From: Anaeromyxobacter soli
Lineage (GTDB): Bacteria > Myxococcota > Myxococcia > Myxococcales > Anaeromyxobacteraceae
Length of the DNA: 64,000 nucleotides
Direction of reading: 5' to 3'
NCBI RefSeq assembly: GCF_022808855.1
Contig: NZ_JAKZLF010000017.1
Location: 33,145-97,144 of the forward strand
Shown here: positions 16,101 through 25,148 of the stretch, in pieces
How the letters are laid out: each line of letters starts with the position of its first letter
Position numbering within the stretch: the first letter of the stretch is position 1
The notes under the pieces: generated by a model
Database searches by the model: none
Seen by the model: the letters and a program-made list of their open reading frames with translations, nothing else
What the model was told of the DNA's origin: nothing
Program-made: the position numbers and the translations under genes

Positions 16101-18416
16101 TCAAAACAGGAACTTCTCGCCCTGCGCCCGGAGCGCCGTGATCGCCGCGAGGTTCACGATCGACTGCACCGAGCAGCCCATCTGCAGCACGTTCACCGGC
16201 TTCTGCATGCCGATGAGCACCGGGCCGATCACCTCGGCGCCCGCGACGTTCGCGAGCATCTGGTAGCAGATGTTCGCGGCGTCGAGGTTCGGGAACACGA
16301 ACACGTTCGCGTTGTCCTTGAGCGTCGAGAAGGGGAACTCCGGGACGCGGACCTCGGTGTTCGTCGCGATGTCGACCTGGATCTCGCCGTCGACCTCGAG
16401 GTCGGGGCTGTGCTGCCGCACGAGGTCCGTGGCGATCGCCATCTTGCGCGGGCTGTCGCCCGCGGCGGAGCCGAAGCTCGAGTACGAGAGCATCGCCACG
16501 CGCGGCACGACGTCGAAGTAGCGGGCGAGGTCGCTCGTGGTGAGCGCGATCTCCGCGAGCTCGGCGGCGGACGGGTCCACGTTCACGGTGCAGTCGGCGA
16601 AGAACTTGAAGTCGTTCTTCGTGACCACGATGTAGACGCCGGCGGCGCGCTGCCCCGGCCGCGTGCGGACCACCTCGAGCGCCGGCCGCACCGCGGCCGC
16701 GTAGCCGGAGGTGAGGCCGGTGACGAGCCCGTCCGCCGCGCCCTGCTCGACCATCACGGCCGCGTAGTAATTCCGCATGCGGACCCGCCGCTGCGCCTCC
16801 TCGAAGGTCACGCCCCGGCGGCGGCGGATCTCCCAGTAGCGGGCGACGTAGCGGCTGAACTGGTCGCTCGTCATCGGGTCGATGACGGTGACGCCGTCGA
16901 GGTCGTCGAGCCGCTGGTCGGCGATGGAGCGCTGGATGGCGTCCACCGGGCCGAGGAGCACGGGCTCGCAGATCGCCTCCTCGCGCAGGATCTCCGCCGC
17001 CTGCTGGATCTTCGGGTGGTGGCCCTCCGGGAAGACGATGCGCGTGAGCTTCTTCTTCGCCTTGGAGGTGATGGAGCCCATCACCTGGTTCGCGCGGCTC
17101 TGCATCTTGCGCAGGCGGTCGCGGTACTCGCCGAGGTCGATCTTCTGCCTGGCGACGCCGGTGTCCATCGCGGCCTTCGCCACCGCCGGGGCGACCCAGA
17201 GCAGCACGCGCGGGTCGAGCGGCTTCGGGATGATGTAGTCGCGGCCGAAGCGGAACTTCTCACCGCCGTAGGCGCGCGAGACGGAGTCGGGCACGTCCTC
17301 CTTGGCGAGGGCGGCGAGCGCGCGGGCCGCCGCCATCTTCATGTCCTCCGTGATCCCCTTCGCGCGGACGTCGAGCGCGCCGCGGAAGATGTAGGGGAAG
17401 CCGAGGACGTTGTTCACCTGGTTCGGGTAGTCGGAGCGCCCGGTGGCCATGATGACGTCGAGGCGCGCCTCCTTCGCCTCGGGGTAGCTGATCTCCGGGT
17501 CGGGGTTCGCGAGGGCGAACACGATGGCGTCCTTCGCCATCGAGCGGACCATGTCCTGGTCCACCATGCCCTTGGCGGAGCAGCCGAGCAGGACGTCCGC
17601 GCCCTTCATCGCGTCGGCGAGGGTGCGCGCCTTGGTCTCGGCGGCGAACTCCGCCTTCCACTCGTTCATCCCCTCGGTGCGGCCGCGGTAGATGACGCCC
17701 TTCGTGTCCACCATCACCACGTTCTCGCGGCGCACGCCCAGCGAGAGATAGAACTTGGTGCAGGCGATGGCGGACGCGCCGGCGCCGGACACGACCACCT
17801 TCACCTTGGCGATGTCCTTGCCGGCGAGCTCGAGCGCGTTGAGGAGCGCGGCGCCCGAGATGATGGCGGTCCCGTGCTGGTCGTCGTGGAAGACCGGGAT
17901 CTGCATCTCCCGCTTGAGCCGCTCCTCGATGATGAAGCACTCCGGCGCCTTGATGTCCTCGAGGTTCACGCCGCCGAAGGTGGGCTCGAGCGCCTTCACC
18001 ACCTTGCAGAAGGCGTCGACGTCCTTCTGGTCGACCTCGATGTCGAAGACGTCGATGTCGGCGAAGCGCTTGAAGAGGACGCCCTTGCCCTCCATGACGG
18101 GCTTGCCCGCCGCGGCGCCGATGTCGCCGAGGCCGAGGACGGCGGTGCCGTTGGAGATGACGCCGACGAGGTTGCCGCGCGCCGTGTACAGGTAGGAGAG
18201 ATCCTGGTCCTTCTCGATCTCGAGGCACGGCTCGGCGACGCCGGGGCTGTAGGCGAGCGCGAGATCGCGCGCGGTCGCCATGGGCTTCGTGGCGACGACC
18301 TCGATCTTCCCCTTGCGGCCGGACGAGTGGTACGCGAGCGCGTCCTCCCGCCGGATCTTCTTCTTCGGGATGGGTGCGGACGGCGGGTTTTTCGGCGGGG
18401 TGAAGTCCGTGGCCAT
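16101..18416 (-). CDS. maeB: NADP-dependent malic enzyme with C-terminal phosphotransacetylase-like domain
   Basis: A 771-residue protein that decarboxylates malate to pyruvate with NAD(P)H formation. ATG 18416 is preceded by GAAGGA; the upstream in-frame ATG is not supported. The malic enzyme part (about 20-430) shows [15 protein letters not shown], the [12 protein letters not shown] motif, [20 protein letters not shown] (metal binding) and a nucleotide fold [20 protein letters not shown]. The C-terminal part (about 440-771) has the PTA-like core, with [32 protein letters not shown] and [14 protein letters not shown]. This fused form is the MaeB type. In family members the PTA-like domain is usually regulatory rather than an active transacetylase, with acetyl-CoA as the known effector. 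Confidence 0.96.
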   Translation of the reverse strand: MATDFTPPKNPPSAPIPKKKIRREDALAYHSSGRKGKIEVVATKPMATARDLALAYSPGVAEPCLEIEKDQDLSYLYTARGNLVGVISNGTAVLGLGDIGAAAGKPVMEGKGVLFKRFADIDVFDIEVDQKDVDAFCKVVKALEPTFGGVNLEDIKAPECFIIEERLKREMQIPVFHDDQHGTAIISGAALLNALELAGKDIAKVKVVVSGAGASAIACTKFYLSLGVRRENVVMVDTKGVIYRGRTEGMNEWKAEFAAETKARTLADAMKGADVLLGCSAKGMVDQDMVRSMAKDAIVFALANPDPEISYPEAKEARLDVIMATGRSDYPNQVNNVLGFPYIFRGALDVRAKGITEDMKMAAARALAALAKEDVPDSVSRAYGGEKFRFGRDYIIPKPLDPRVLLWVAPAVAKAAMDTGVARQKIDLGEYRDRLRKMQSRANQVMGSITSKAKKKLTRIVFPEGHHPKIQQAAEILREEAICEPVLLGPVDAIQRSIADQRLDDLDGVTVIDPMTSDQFSRYVARYWEIRRRRGVTFEEAQRRVRMRNYYAAVMVEQGAADGLVTGLTSGYAAAVRPALEVVRTRPGQRAAGVYIVVTKNDFKFFADCTVNVDPSAAELAEIALTTSDLARYFDVVPRVAMLSYSSFGSAAGDSPRKMAIATDLVRQHSPDLEVDGEIQVDIATNTEVRVPEFPFSTLKDNANVFVFPNLDAANICYQMLANVAGAEVIGPVLIGMQKPVNVLQMGCSVQSIVNLAAITALRAQGEKFLF

Positions 18417-18454
18417 GGTCCTTCCTTCGCGCTTTGCGTAAGGGTGGTGCGCGA

Positions 18455-18483
18455 ACACAACGCACATGGCCCGGTAGTGTCAA
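18455..18483 (-). promoter_or_regulatory. Candidate sigma70-type promoter for the malic enzyme gene
   Basis: On the minus strand TTGACA (18483-18478) is followed after 17 bases by TTGTGT (18460-18455). The perfect -35 and ideal spacing are unusual for this GC-rich DNA; the -10 is weak. The predicted 5' leader to the ATG at 18416 is about 30 bases and contains the AAGGA ribosome-binding site. Confidence 0.4.
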
Positions 18484-18654
18484 GGCGACGACCCCGGCAC
18501 CGGACCGCAACCGCACCTGAGCGCTCCACATTTGACGCGACGTGGCGCAGCGACGCGCTGCGGCTTTCGGGGGGCACGAGAGGACGAGCGGGCGTGCCGG
18601 AGACGCCCGGCACGCCCGCGTTCACTCACCGTGAGTGTGCCTCCTCGCGCGCGC

Positions 18655-20484
18655 TCAGCGCGCCCGCCGGCGGCGGAAGCGCAGCGTGCCGACCAGCCCG
18701 ACGAGGGCGAGGAGCCCGGAGCTGCCGCCGGCGGCGCAGCCGCCGCGGACGAGGGTGCCCGCGGCACCGGCCTGGAGCGGCGGCGAGGAGGGCGGCGAGG
18801 GGGGCAGCGGCGCCGGATCGCCCGGCGGCGTGGGGGCCGTCGCGCCGAGCGAGATGATCCGCCTGGCGAGCTGCTCGCGCGCGGTCATGAGCGCCGCGGG
18901 CGAGACCTCCGTGGAGTACGCGTTCGGGAAGAGCGAGTCTGCGATCTGCCGCGCGAACGCGTCGTCGCCGGCGTCGGAGAGGAGCTTCAGGTACTCGTAG
19001 TCCTCCATCCCCTCGCGGATCATCTTGAGCCGGATCGAGGCGATCGGGATGTGCGTCGCGCCGCCGATCTTCGCCGGCGTGCCCGGGTAGAAGAGCGTCC
19101 CGTCGCCGTTCCCGTTGAAGTCCCACTGGTTCGTCCAGGCGTCGTGGGTGAACGCGTACGCCGTCTCCCAGTAGAGCTCGCCGGAGAGCCGGTAGCGGAA
19201 CGAGAGCCACTCCATCGCCCGGTTCCGGACCGCGGAGGCGTCGATCATGTAGCTCGGCCAGCCAGTGAAGTAGCGGTCGGACGAGGACGGCGAGCCGAAG
19301 TTCACCGTGCCGCCGCAGCCGTGGCTCATGCAGCTCTGGTAGCCCCAGATCTCGCGCCGCGGCGAGGCGGCGAGGAAGGCGTCGTACTTCGAGCGCTGGT
19401 TGCCCGCGAACGTCCCCTCCCGATCGTCGAGGTAGTTGATCACCGGCACGATCACGTCGATGGCGCTCGTGACGCCGTTCGCGTCGGCCTCCTGGATCGA
19501 CGTCGTCACGAGCGTGCGGACGTTCGCCGCGTGCGCGGCGGCGGCGCGTCGGGGGATGTCCGACCAGGCGCAGGTGAGGGGCGGCTCGTCACAGGTGTAC
19601 TGGAAGAGCCGGTCGAGCCAGCCCTTCCCGTCGAAGAAGGAGGACCAGCTCTTCGGGTCGTAGAGGAGCTCGTAGGCGGTCATGCGCGCGCCGCGCAGCG
19701 ACGTCGGCGCCGTCCCGTCGAGCGTGGGGCCGTAGAGCGCGTCGGCGTGGTCGAGGGCGGAGCTGCCGTCGTCGACGTGGGACAGGGTGATGCGGTGATC
19801 GAGCGCGAGCTGCCCGTAGCGCGCTCGGATCGCCGCGAACGCGTCGGCGGCGGAGACGCCGTGGCCGCTCGGGATGGCGCCGTAGGTGAAGCCGAAGGCG
19901 GTCTTGAGCGACGCGGTGGAGGGCAGGGTGAACGGCCAGACCGTGAGCGTCACCGGCACCGTCGCGGAGCCGCCGTCCCAGGACACGGTCACGCTGCCGG
20001 TGTAGTCGCCGGCGGGCGCCTCGGGCGGGACGAAGACCTCCACCCAGATCGCCCGGCTCTCGCTCGCCGGCACGCTGAACGGGAAGGCGTTCCGCCGCTC
20101 GTTGGCGACCTCGTCGACGTCGGGCACGAGCGCGTCCGGCCAGGGTCCGGTCGCGCCGTCGAGCGCCGAGGCGGTCTGCACCTGGATGATCGCCTCCCGG
20201 TACAGACGGACGCCGCCGATCGTGCCGGGGCCCGTCAGCTCGCTCGCCGTGGCGCGCACGTTCGTGGCCGCGCCGGTGACGACCACCTGGAAGGCCTCGA
20301 ACTCGTTCCGCGCGGCGGAGATCCGCGCGCTCGAGTCGGACCTCGCGGTCGAGCCGGGGCGGATCTTCTCCGCGGCGAGCGCGGTCCAGACCTGCGCGGC
20401 GGCTGCAGGGAGCGGTGCGGCGACGGCTGCGGCGAGGAGGAGAAGGGCGGTTCGGCGGATGGGGCGCTGCGTCGGCTCGGGCAC
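18655..20484 (-). CDS. Secreted DUF4091/GH123-like glycoside hydrolase with MYXO-CTERM-like tail
   Basis: A 609-residue exported protein. GTG 20484 follows a GAGGCGAG stretch and gives the signal IRRTALLLLAAAVAAPLPAAAA. The mature N-terminal region (about 30-190) is a beta-sandwich typical of DUF4091 proteins (SARISAARNEFEAFQVVVTG). DUF4091 follows: AYELLYDPKSWSSFFDGKGW, FQYTCDEP (acidic pair at the expected catalytic position), EIWGYQSCMSHGCG and IREGMEDYEYLKLL. The family is related to GH123 beta-N-acetylgalactosaminidases. After a proline-rich linker, the C-terminus GGCAAGGSSGLLALVGLVGT followed by LRFRRRRAR matches the MYXO-CTERM sorting signal (Cys, hydrophobic helix, arginines). The substrate is unknown. 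Confidence 0.8.
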   Translation of the reverse strand: MPEPTQRPIRRTALLLLAAAVAAPLPAAAAQVWTALAAEKIRPGSTARSDSSARISAARNEFEAFQVVVTGAATNVRATASELTGPGTIGGVRLYREAIIQVQTASALDGATGPWPDALVPDVDEVANERRNAFPFSVPASESRAIWVEVFVPPEAPAGDYTGSVTVSWDGGSATVPVTLTVWPFTLPSTASLKTAFGFTYGAIPSGHGVSAADAFAAIRARYGQLALDHRITLSHVDDGSSALDHADALYGPTLDGTAPTSLRGARMTAYELLYDPKSWSSFFDGKGWLDRLFQYTCDEPPLTCAWSDIPRRAAAAHAANVRTLVTTSIQEADANGVTSAIDVIVPVINYLDDREGTFAGNQRSKYDAFLAASPRREIWGYQSCMSHGCGGTVNFGSPSSSDRYFTGWPSYMIDASAVRNRAMEWLSFRYRLSGELYWETAYAFTHDAWTNQWDFNGNGDGTLFYPGTPAKIGGATHIPIASIRLKMIREGMEDYEYLKLLSDAGDDAFARQIADSLFPNAYSTEVSPAALMTAREQLARRIISLGATAPTPPGDPAPLPPSPPSSPPLQAGAAGTLVRGGCAAGGSSGLLALVGLVGTLRFRRRRAR

Positions 20485-20982
20485 GTGCTCGCCTCGTCGT
20501 TGCGGCAGGCCCTTGGGGGCACCCGCCTCGGTGTGCGTGCCTGGAGGCACCTTGGAGCCGCTTGCACACCAGGCGAGGCAGCGAGCGGCCCAACGCGAAC
20601 CGAACGTGAGGGGGGCCGATCGTTATTCCCAGGAGGGGGCACGATCGACGAGGCGGGCGAAAAAGAGGCTGCAGAGGAGCCGTGAGCGCGCCGTCCAGCA
20701 CGCAGATCCTACCAGCGAGCTAGCACTCCGGAGGCAGCAGGACGGGCGGGCGCTCGGTAGAACGTTGGAGCACCGATGAGTCGGGGACTGTTGCGCGGTA
20801 GGGGGGCCCGTCGTGGCCGGGCGGCCCGACAGATCGAGATCGCGGTGATGGCCGCCCGAGTCGGCGAGTGCTGTGGAGCGGCGCGCTGCGGGCGGGGGCC
20901 GCGGCCGGGCGGTCAGGTCGGGGTCGGGGTCGCGGTCGAGTTCAGACGCGCTCTCGCCGCCGCACTCCGCCCCTCCCTCTCC
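20485..20982. other. 498-base intergenic region, no gene supported
   Basis: Lies upstream of the glycosidase-like gene and downstream of the Fpg-family gene, both on the minus strand. No convincing coding frame is seen; open frames here lack family similarity or ribosome-binding sites. A tandem GGTCGG-type hexamer stretch (about 20911-20939) resembles the tract inside the usher gene near 54972-55015. The region presumably holds the promoter of the glycosidase-like gene; no clear -35/-10 pair stands out. Confidence 0.5.
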
Positions 20983-21930
20983 TCAGCGCTTCTTCCCTCT
21001 CCGCGCCGCCACGGGCGGCGGGCGCGTGGCGCCGAGCGCGGGGTTCCGCTCGAGCTCCTCGATCGTGCGAGGCCAGTCCTCCTTGAGGAGCCGCGCGAGC
21101 GATCGGTCCGACAGGATCTGCCCGCCGGTCTGGCACCGCGGACAGTAGTTCACCTCGTTCTCCGCCCGCACGATGCGCTGCACCGCGGTCCCGCACACCG
21201 GGCACGGCTGGCGGTGCCGGCCGTGGACGGCCATCTCCGGACGGAACGCGGTCACGCCCTCCGGGAAGCCGCCGGCCGCCTCGCGGCGCAGGCGCTCGGT
21301 CCACTCGGAGAGCACCGCCTGCGTCGCCGCGTGCAGCCGCGCGATCTCCTCGTCGCCGAGCCGAGAGGTGAGGGTCACCGGCGAGAGCCGGGCGCGGTGC
21401 AGGATCTCGTCCGAGTAGGCGTTGCCGATCCCCGAGAAGAGCCGGGGGTCGGTGAGGGCGCGCTTCAGGGTGTGGTTCTCGCGCGTGAGCGCCGCGCGGA
21501 ACGCGCCGGGATCCACGCCCAGGGGCTCGAGGCCCCCGCGGTCGAGCGCCGCGAGCGCCTCCGCCCCGCGCACGAGGTGGATCGAGGCGCGGCGCTTCGT
21601 GCCCGCCTCGGTGAGCACGAGCGAGCCGCCGGGGAAGTCGAGCGCCGCGAGCCCCACGCGGCCGGGGAGCTTCGCCCCCTCGTCGCGCCAGTGGAGCCGG
21701 CCCGCGATCATGAGGTGGATCGCGAGGAACAGCTCGCCCTCGAGCGCGAGCACGACGCGCTTGCCCACGCGCCGCACCGCCTCGACGCGCTTGCCGCGGG
21801 CCTCCTCCAGCGGCGGGTCCACGGAGCGCAGCACGAACGGGCTCCCGAGCCGGACGCCGAGGAGCGGCTTCCCCTGCACGCGCGCAGCGACGGCCTCGAC
21901 GTACACCTCGATGTCCGGCAGCTCGGGCAC
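20983..21930 (-). CDS. Formamidopyrimidine-DNA glycosylase / endonuclease VIII family protein
   Basis: A 315-residue base-excision repair enzyme. It starts PELPDIE after the initiator (Pro2 and Glu3 are the catalytic nucleophile and acid of the family; the E-L-P-D/E sequence is diagnostic). GRLHWRDEGAKLPGRVGLAA belongs to the beta-sandwich, the helix-two-turn-helix carries RLFSGIGNAYSDEILHRARL (Asn and Ser contacts), and a zinc finger CPVCG with a second CPRCQ pair lies at about 240-270. It is longer than E. coli Fpg (269) because of a basic C-terminal tail. GTG start. It follows the sigma54-type regulator by 31 bases and may be cotranscribed. Whether it prefers oxidised purines or pyrimidines cannot be told. 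Confidence 0.92.
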   Translation of the reverse strand: MPELPDIEVYVEAVAARVQGKPLLGVRLGSPFVLRSVDPPLEEARGKRVEAVRRVGKRVVLALEGELFLAIHLMIAGRLHWRDEGAKLPGRVGLAALDFPGGSLVLTEAGTKRRASIHLVRGAEALAALDRGGLEPLGVDPGAFRAALTRENHTLKRALTDPRLFSGIGNAYSDEILHRARLSPVTLTSRLGDEEIARLHAATQAVLSEWTERLRREAAGGFPEGVTAFRPEMAVHGRHRQPCPVCGTAVQRIVRAENEVNYCPRCQTGGQILSDRSLARLLKEDWPRTIEELERNPALGATRPPPVAARRGKKR

Positions 21931-21961
21931 GGGGGAATCCTGCCCGAGCGGCGCGCCGCCG

Positions 21962-23347
21962 TCAGCGCTCGCCCGGGTCGGCGATGCCGAGCCGGCGCAT
22001 CCGCTTCCAGAGCGTGACCCGCGAGACGCCGAGCAGCTCCGCCGCCTGCGTGCGGTTCCAGCCCGTCCGCTCGAGCGCCTCGACGAGCGCGCGCCGCGCC
22101 TCGGCCTCCGGGTCGGGCGCGGCGCCCGGCGCGGACCGGCGCTCCGCGCGGAACCCCAGCACGTCCCGCGGGAGGTGCTCCGGCCGGAGCTCGCCCGGCC
22201 CGGCGCGCAGCGCGGCGTACTCGAGCGCGTTCCGGAGCTCGCGGACGTTGCCGGGCCAGGGGTACGCGCGCAGGAGGCGCAGCGCGTCCTTCGACAGGCC
22301 GCGCCCCGAGCCGAGCTCCGAGAGGAAGCGCTCCGCGAGCAGCGGCACGTCCTCGGCGTGCTCCCGCAAGGGCGGGACGCGGAGCGGGAACGCGGCCAGC
22401 CGGAAGTAGAGGTCTGCGCGGAGGCGCCCGTCCTTCACGAAGGGGCGCAGGTCCCGGTGCGTCGTGCAGAGGAGGCGCACGTCCACCGCGAGGGGGCGCT
22501 CCTCGCCAGCACGGCCGGACGCGCGCTCCTCGACGACGCGCAGGAGCTTCGCCTGCACCGCGGGGGGCGCGTCGCCGACCTCGTCGAGGACGAGCGTTCC
22601 GCCGTCCGCCTCCGCGATCTTGCCGCGGCGCCGGCCGTCGGCGTCGCCGAACAGCTCGACGTCGAGCGCGGCCGGGCCGAGCGCAGCGCACGACACGCGC
22701 ACGAGCGGCCGCTGGGCGCGATCTCCCAGGCGGTGGATCGCCTCGGCGACGCGATCCTTTCCGGTGCCGCTCTCGCCCGTGATCATCACGGTCGTGCGGG
22801 TGCGGGCGACGAGCGCGATCATCCGGAAGAGCTCGCGCATCACCTCGTGACCACCGACGAGGCCGCACAGCTCCCCGGCGGGTGCTCCGTCGTCCCGGAG
22901 CGCCGCGGGCTCGGCGGGTCCGGCGGGCGGCGCGGTGGCGATCGGTGCGCTCGCCACGTCCGTGAACGTCTCGAGCGTCCCCGCCGGCAGGCCGTCCGCC
23001 GCGAAGAGCGGGACCGCGTTCTTCACGATGAGCTGCGGTGCTCCGTCTCGCTTGCGGATCGTGCAGCAGAGCGAGGAGCGGGATCGCTCGGCGACCCCGC
23101 ACTTCAGGAGCCCGGCGCCGCAGGGGCAGCCGTTCACCGAGTCTCCGGCCAGGATCGAGCAGCGCTGGCCGATCGCCTCGCTCCGGGGCCAGCCGGTGAT
23201 CCGCTCCGCGGCGCGGTTCCAGAACGTGACCGTCCCCTCGCGATCCGTGAGGAACAGCCCGTCCGGGAGCGCGTCCGCCATCCGGCGGAGGGTCTCCACC
23301 GAGTCGAGGCCGAGGAAGGGCAGGGGGATCGGCGCGAGCTCGGGCAC
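21962..23347 (-). CDS. PAS / AAA+ / Fis-type transcriptional regulator lacking the GAFTGA loop
   Basis: A 461-residue NtrC-family protein. An N-terminal PAS domain (about 18-130) carries a cysteine cluster (Cys63, 74, 76, 83, 94, 95) that could bind a metal, iron-sulfur cluster or act as a thiol sensor. The AAA+ domain has Walker A GESGTGKD (191-198), Walker B GGTLVLDEVGD and the arginine-rich RADLYFRL. Loop 1 after ELFG (231-234) reads DADGRRRGKIAEADGG, so the GAFTGA motif needed to contact sigma54 is absent. A Fis-type HTH closes the protein (NRTQAAELLGVSRVTLWKRM). GTG start without a clear ribosome-binding site. It is probably a regulator that works without sigma54 activation. Confidence 0.88.
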   Translation of the reverse strand: MPELAPIPLPFLGLDSVETLRRMADALPDGLFLTDREGTVTFWNRAAERITGWPRSEAIGQRCSILAGDSVNGCPCGAGLLKCGVAERSRSSLCCTIRKRDGAPQLIVKNAVPLFAADGLPAGTLETFTDVASAPIATAPPAGPAEPAALRDDGAPAGELCGLVGGHEVMRELFRMIALVARTRTTVMITGESGTGKDRVAEAIHRLGDRAQRPLVRVSCAALGPAALDVELFGDADGRRRGKIAEADGGTLVLDEVGDAPPAVQAKLLRVVEERASGRAGEERPLAVDVRLLCTTHRDLRPFVKDGRLRADLYFRLAAFPLRVPPLREHAEDVPLLAERFLSELGSGRGLSKDALRLLRAYPWPGNVRELRNALEYAALRAGPGELRPEHLPRDVLGFRAERRSAPGAAPDPEAEARRALVEALERTGWNRTQAAELLGVSRVTLWKRMRRLGIADPGER

Positions 23348-23419
23348 GCAGGCGAGATGTTAGCACCTGTCCCGGCGGAGGCGGCGGCGGGCGGCGCCCC
23401 GCTGTGCTAGGAACGCGGC

Positions 23420-23701
23420 ATGGACGACAGCCAACCGGCCGTGACCGCGACACCTCGCCGCGACTTCCTGCGGATCATGGCGCTCGCCCCCGCGCTCGCC
23501 GCGGGCTGCGCGGGCGTGCACGCCGCCGCGCCCGGCGCCCCGAGCCAGGGAGCGGACCCCTCCGGCGCGCCGCCCGCCCCGGCGCCCGCCCGCGCCGCGC
23601 CCGGCCCGGACGTGATCGCGCCGCTGCGCGCGTTCCCGCTCGCCCTCGACGCCGAGCCCGCCTTCGTCTTCCGCGCCGCCCCGGCGCGCCCGGGAGCCTA
23701 G
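23420..23701 (+). CDS. Short Tat-signal protein, unknown function
   Basis: A 93-residue protein with a twin-arginine leader at residues 12-32: TPRRDFLRIMALAPALAAGC then AGV. The Cys after ALAAG could be a lipobox cysteine, making it a Tat-exported lipoprotein. The mature part is proline/alanine-rich with one block (PDVIAPLRAFPLALDAEPAF) that resembles the exposed end of many small proteins encoded before amidases. It is followed one base later by the amidase, so the two are likely cotranscribed. It may anchor or escort the next protein, which is an inference from position only. Confidence 0.6.
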   Translation: MDDSQPAVTATPRRDFLRIMALAPALAAGCAGVHAAAPGAPSQGADPSGAPPAPAPARAAPGPDVIAPLRAFPLALDAEPAFVFRAAPARPGA

Positions 23702-23702
23702 C

Positions 23703-25148
23703 GTGGCCGTCTCCGACGACGTCCTGTTCTCCGGAGTCCAGGCGCTCTCCCAGAAGCTCCGCGCCCGCGAGCTCTCGCCGGTCGAGCTCGCCGAGGCGTA
23801 CCTCGCGCGCATCGACGCGCACGCGGCGCGGCTCGGCTGCTTCGTCACCGTGACGCCGGAGCGCGCGCTGGCCGAGGCGCGCGCGGCGGAGGCGGAGCTC
23901 GCCGCCGGCCGCTGGCGCGGGCCGCTGCACGGCGTGCCGTACGGCCTCAAGGACCTCGTCGACACGAAGGGGATCCGCACCACCTTCGGCGCGGCGCCCT
24001 ACGCGGGCCGCGTGCCCGACCGCGACGCGGCGATCGTCACGCGGCTCTCGCAGGCGGGAGCGGTGCTGCTCGGCAAGCTCTCCATGGTCGAGCTCGCGGG
24101 CGGGCTCGGCTATCACACCGGCGAGGCGGCCCTGAACGGCCCGTGCCGCACGCCTTGGGATCTCGCTCGATGGGCAGGCGGGTCGTCCTCGGGCGCCGGC
24201 TCGGCGGTGGCGGCGGGGCTCGTCGCGTTCGCCATCGGCTCGGAGACCTGGGGCTCCATCACCTGGCCGTCGGCGTTCTGCGGCGTGACGGGGCTCCGCC
24301 CGACTTACGGGGTCGTCCCGCGCCACGGCGCGATGGCGCTCTCGTACACGATGGACAAGCTCGGGCCGATGGCGCGCAGCGCGCGGGATTGCGCGCTGGT
24401 GCTCGACGTCATCGCGGGGCCTGACGCGCGCGACCCGAGCGCCATCTCGTCGCCCCCGGTGAAGCGAATCCGTCCCGAGGTGGCGCGGGGGCTCCGCGTC
24501 GCGGTGCTCGGCTTCCCCGACAAGCCGCCCGAGCCCGCGGCCGGCGCGCGCGAGGCGTTCGCCGCGGCGGAGGGAGTGCTGCGCGAGGCGGGCGCGCTCC
24601 TCGAGCCCGCGGCGCTCCCGGACCTCCCGTACGAGGCGCTCGCCGGGTTCCTCATCGAGGCGGAGGCGGCGACCGCCTTCGAGGAGCTCATCCGCTCCGG
24701 CCGCACGCGCGAGCTCGCCGACGCCTCGCACCGCACGAAGAGCCCCGAGGACTACCTGCCGAAGGCGAACGCCTCGGATTACGTGCGCGCGATGCGCGTC
24801 CGCGGCGAGATCCAGCGCGCGCTGGCCGGCTTCTTCTCGCGCTTCGACCTCGTCCTCGCGCCCAACGTCCCCTTCGTGCCGCCGCGCGTCGAGGAGAACT
24901 TCGACGCCATCTCGGAGAGCCCCGACCCCCTCGGCGCGGCCGGCAACGTGGCCGGGCTCCCGGCGGTGGCGCTCCCGATGGGCTTCTCCGGCAAGCTGCC
25001 CCTCTCGCTGCAGCTCGTCGGGCCTCCGCTCGAGGAGGGGCGCCTCCTCTCGGTGGCGGCCCTCTTCCAGGCGAAGACGCAGCACCATCTCGCCCGCCCC
25101 GAGCTCTCACCCCCCGCCGTGCCCGTCGCCGCCGTGACCGGACGGTGA
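23703..25148 (+). CDS. Amidase signature-family hydrolase
   Basis: A 481-residue Ser-cisSer-Lys amidase of the GatA type. The catalytic lysine is in LHGVPYGLKDLVDT, the glycine/serine-rich signature is WAGGSSSGAGSAVAAG, and the nucleophile serine lies in GSETWGSITWPSAF. Most relatives have TGGSI, so the tryptophan before GS is a local variation near the oxyanion hole. The usual hydrophobic patch GVTGLRPTYGVVPRHG follows. The protein has no signal peptide. GTG start at 23703 with GGAG upstream. Its TGA overlaps the GTG of the acyltransferase. Not GatA itself: gatB/gatC are absent nearby. The natural substrate is unknown. Confidence 0.9.
   Translation: MAVSDDVLFSGVQALSQKLRARELSPVELAEAYLARIDAHAARLGCFVTVTPERALAEARAAEAELAAGRWRGPLHGVPYGLKDLVDTKGIRTTFGAAPYAGRVPDRDAAIVTRLSQAGAVLLGKLSMVELAGGLGYHTGEAALNGPCRTPWDLARWAGGSSSGAGSAVAAGLVAFAIGSETWGSITWPSAFCGVTGLRPTYGVVPRHGAMALSYTMDKLGPMARSARDCALVLDVIAGPDARDPSAISSPPVKRIRPEVARGLRVAVLGFPDKPPEPAAGAREAFAAAEGVLREAGALLEPAALPDLPYEALAGFLIEAEAATAFEELIRSGRTRELADASHRTKSPEDYLPKANASDYVRAMRVRGEIQRALAGFFSRFDLVLAPNVPFVPPRVEENFDAISESPDPLGAAGNVAGLPAVALPMGFSGKLPLSLQLVGPPLEEGRLLSVAALFQAKTQHHLARPELSPPAVPVAAVTGR

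Noticed and set aside
23703..25148. Calling the amidase GatA
   Set aside because: No gatB or gatC nearby, and the active-site neighbour TWGS differs from GatA; a general amidase name is safer.
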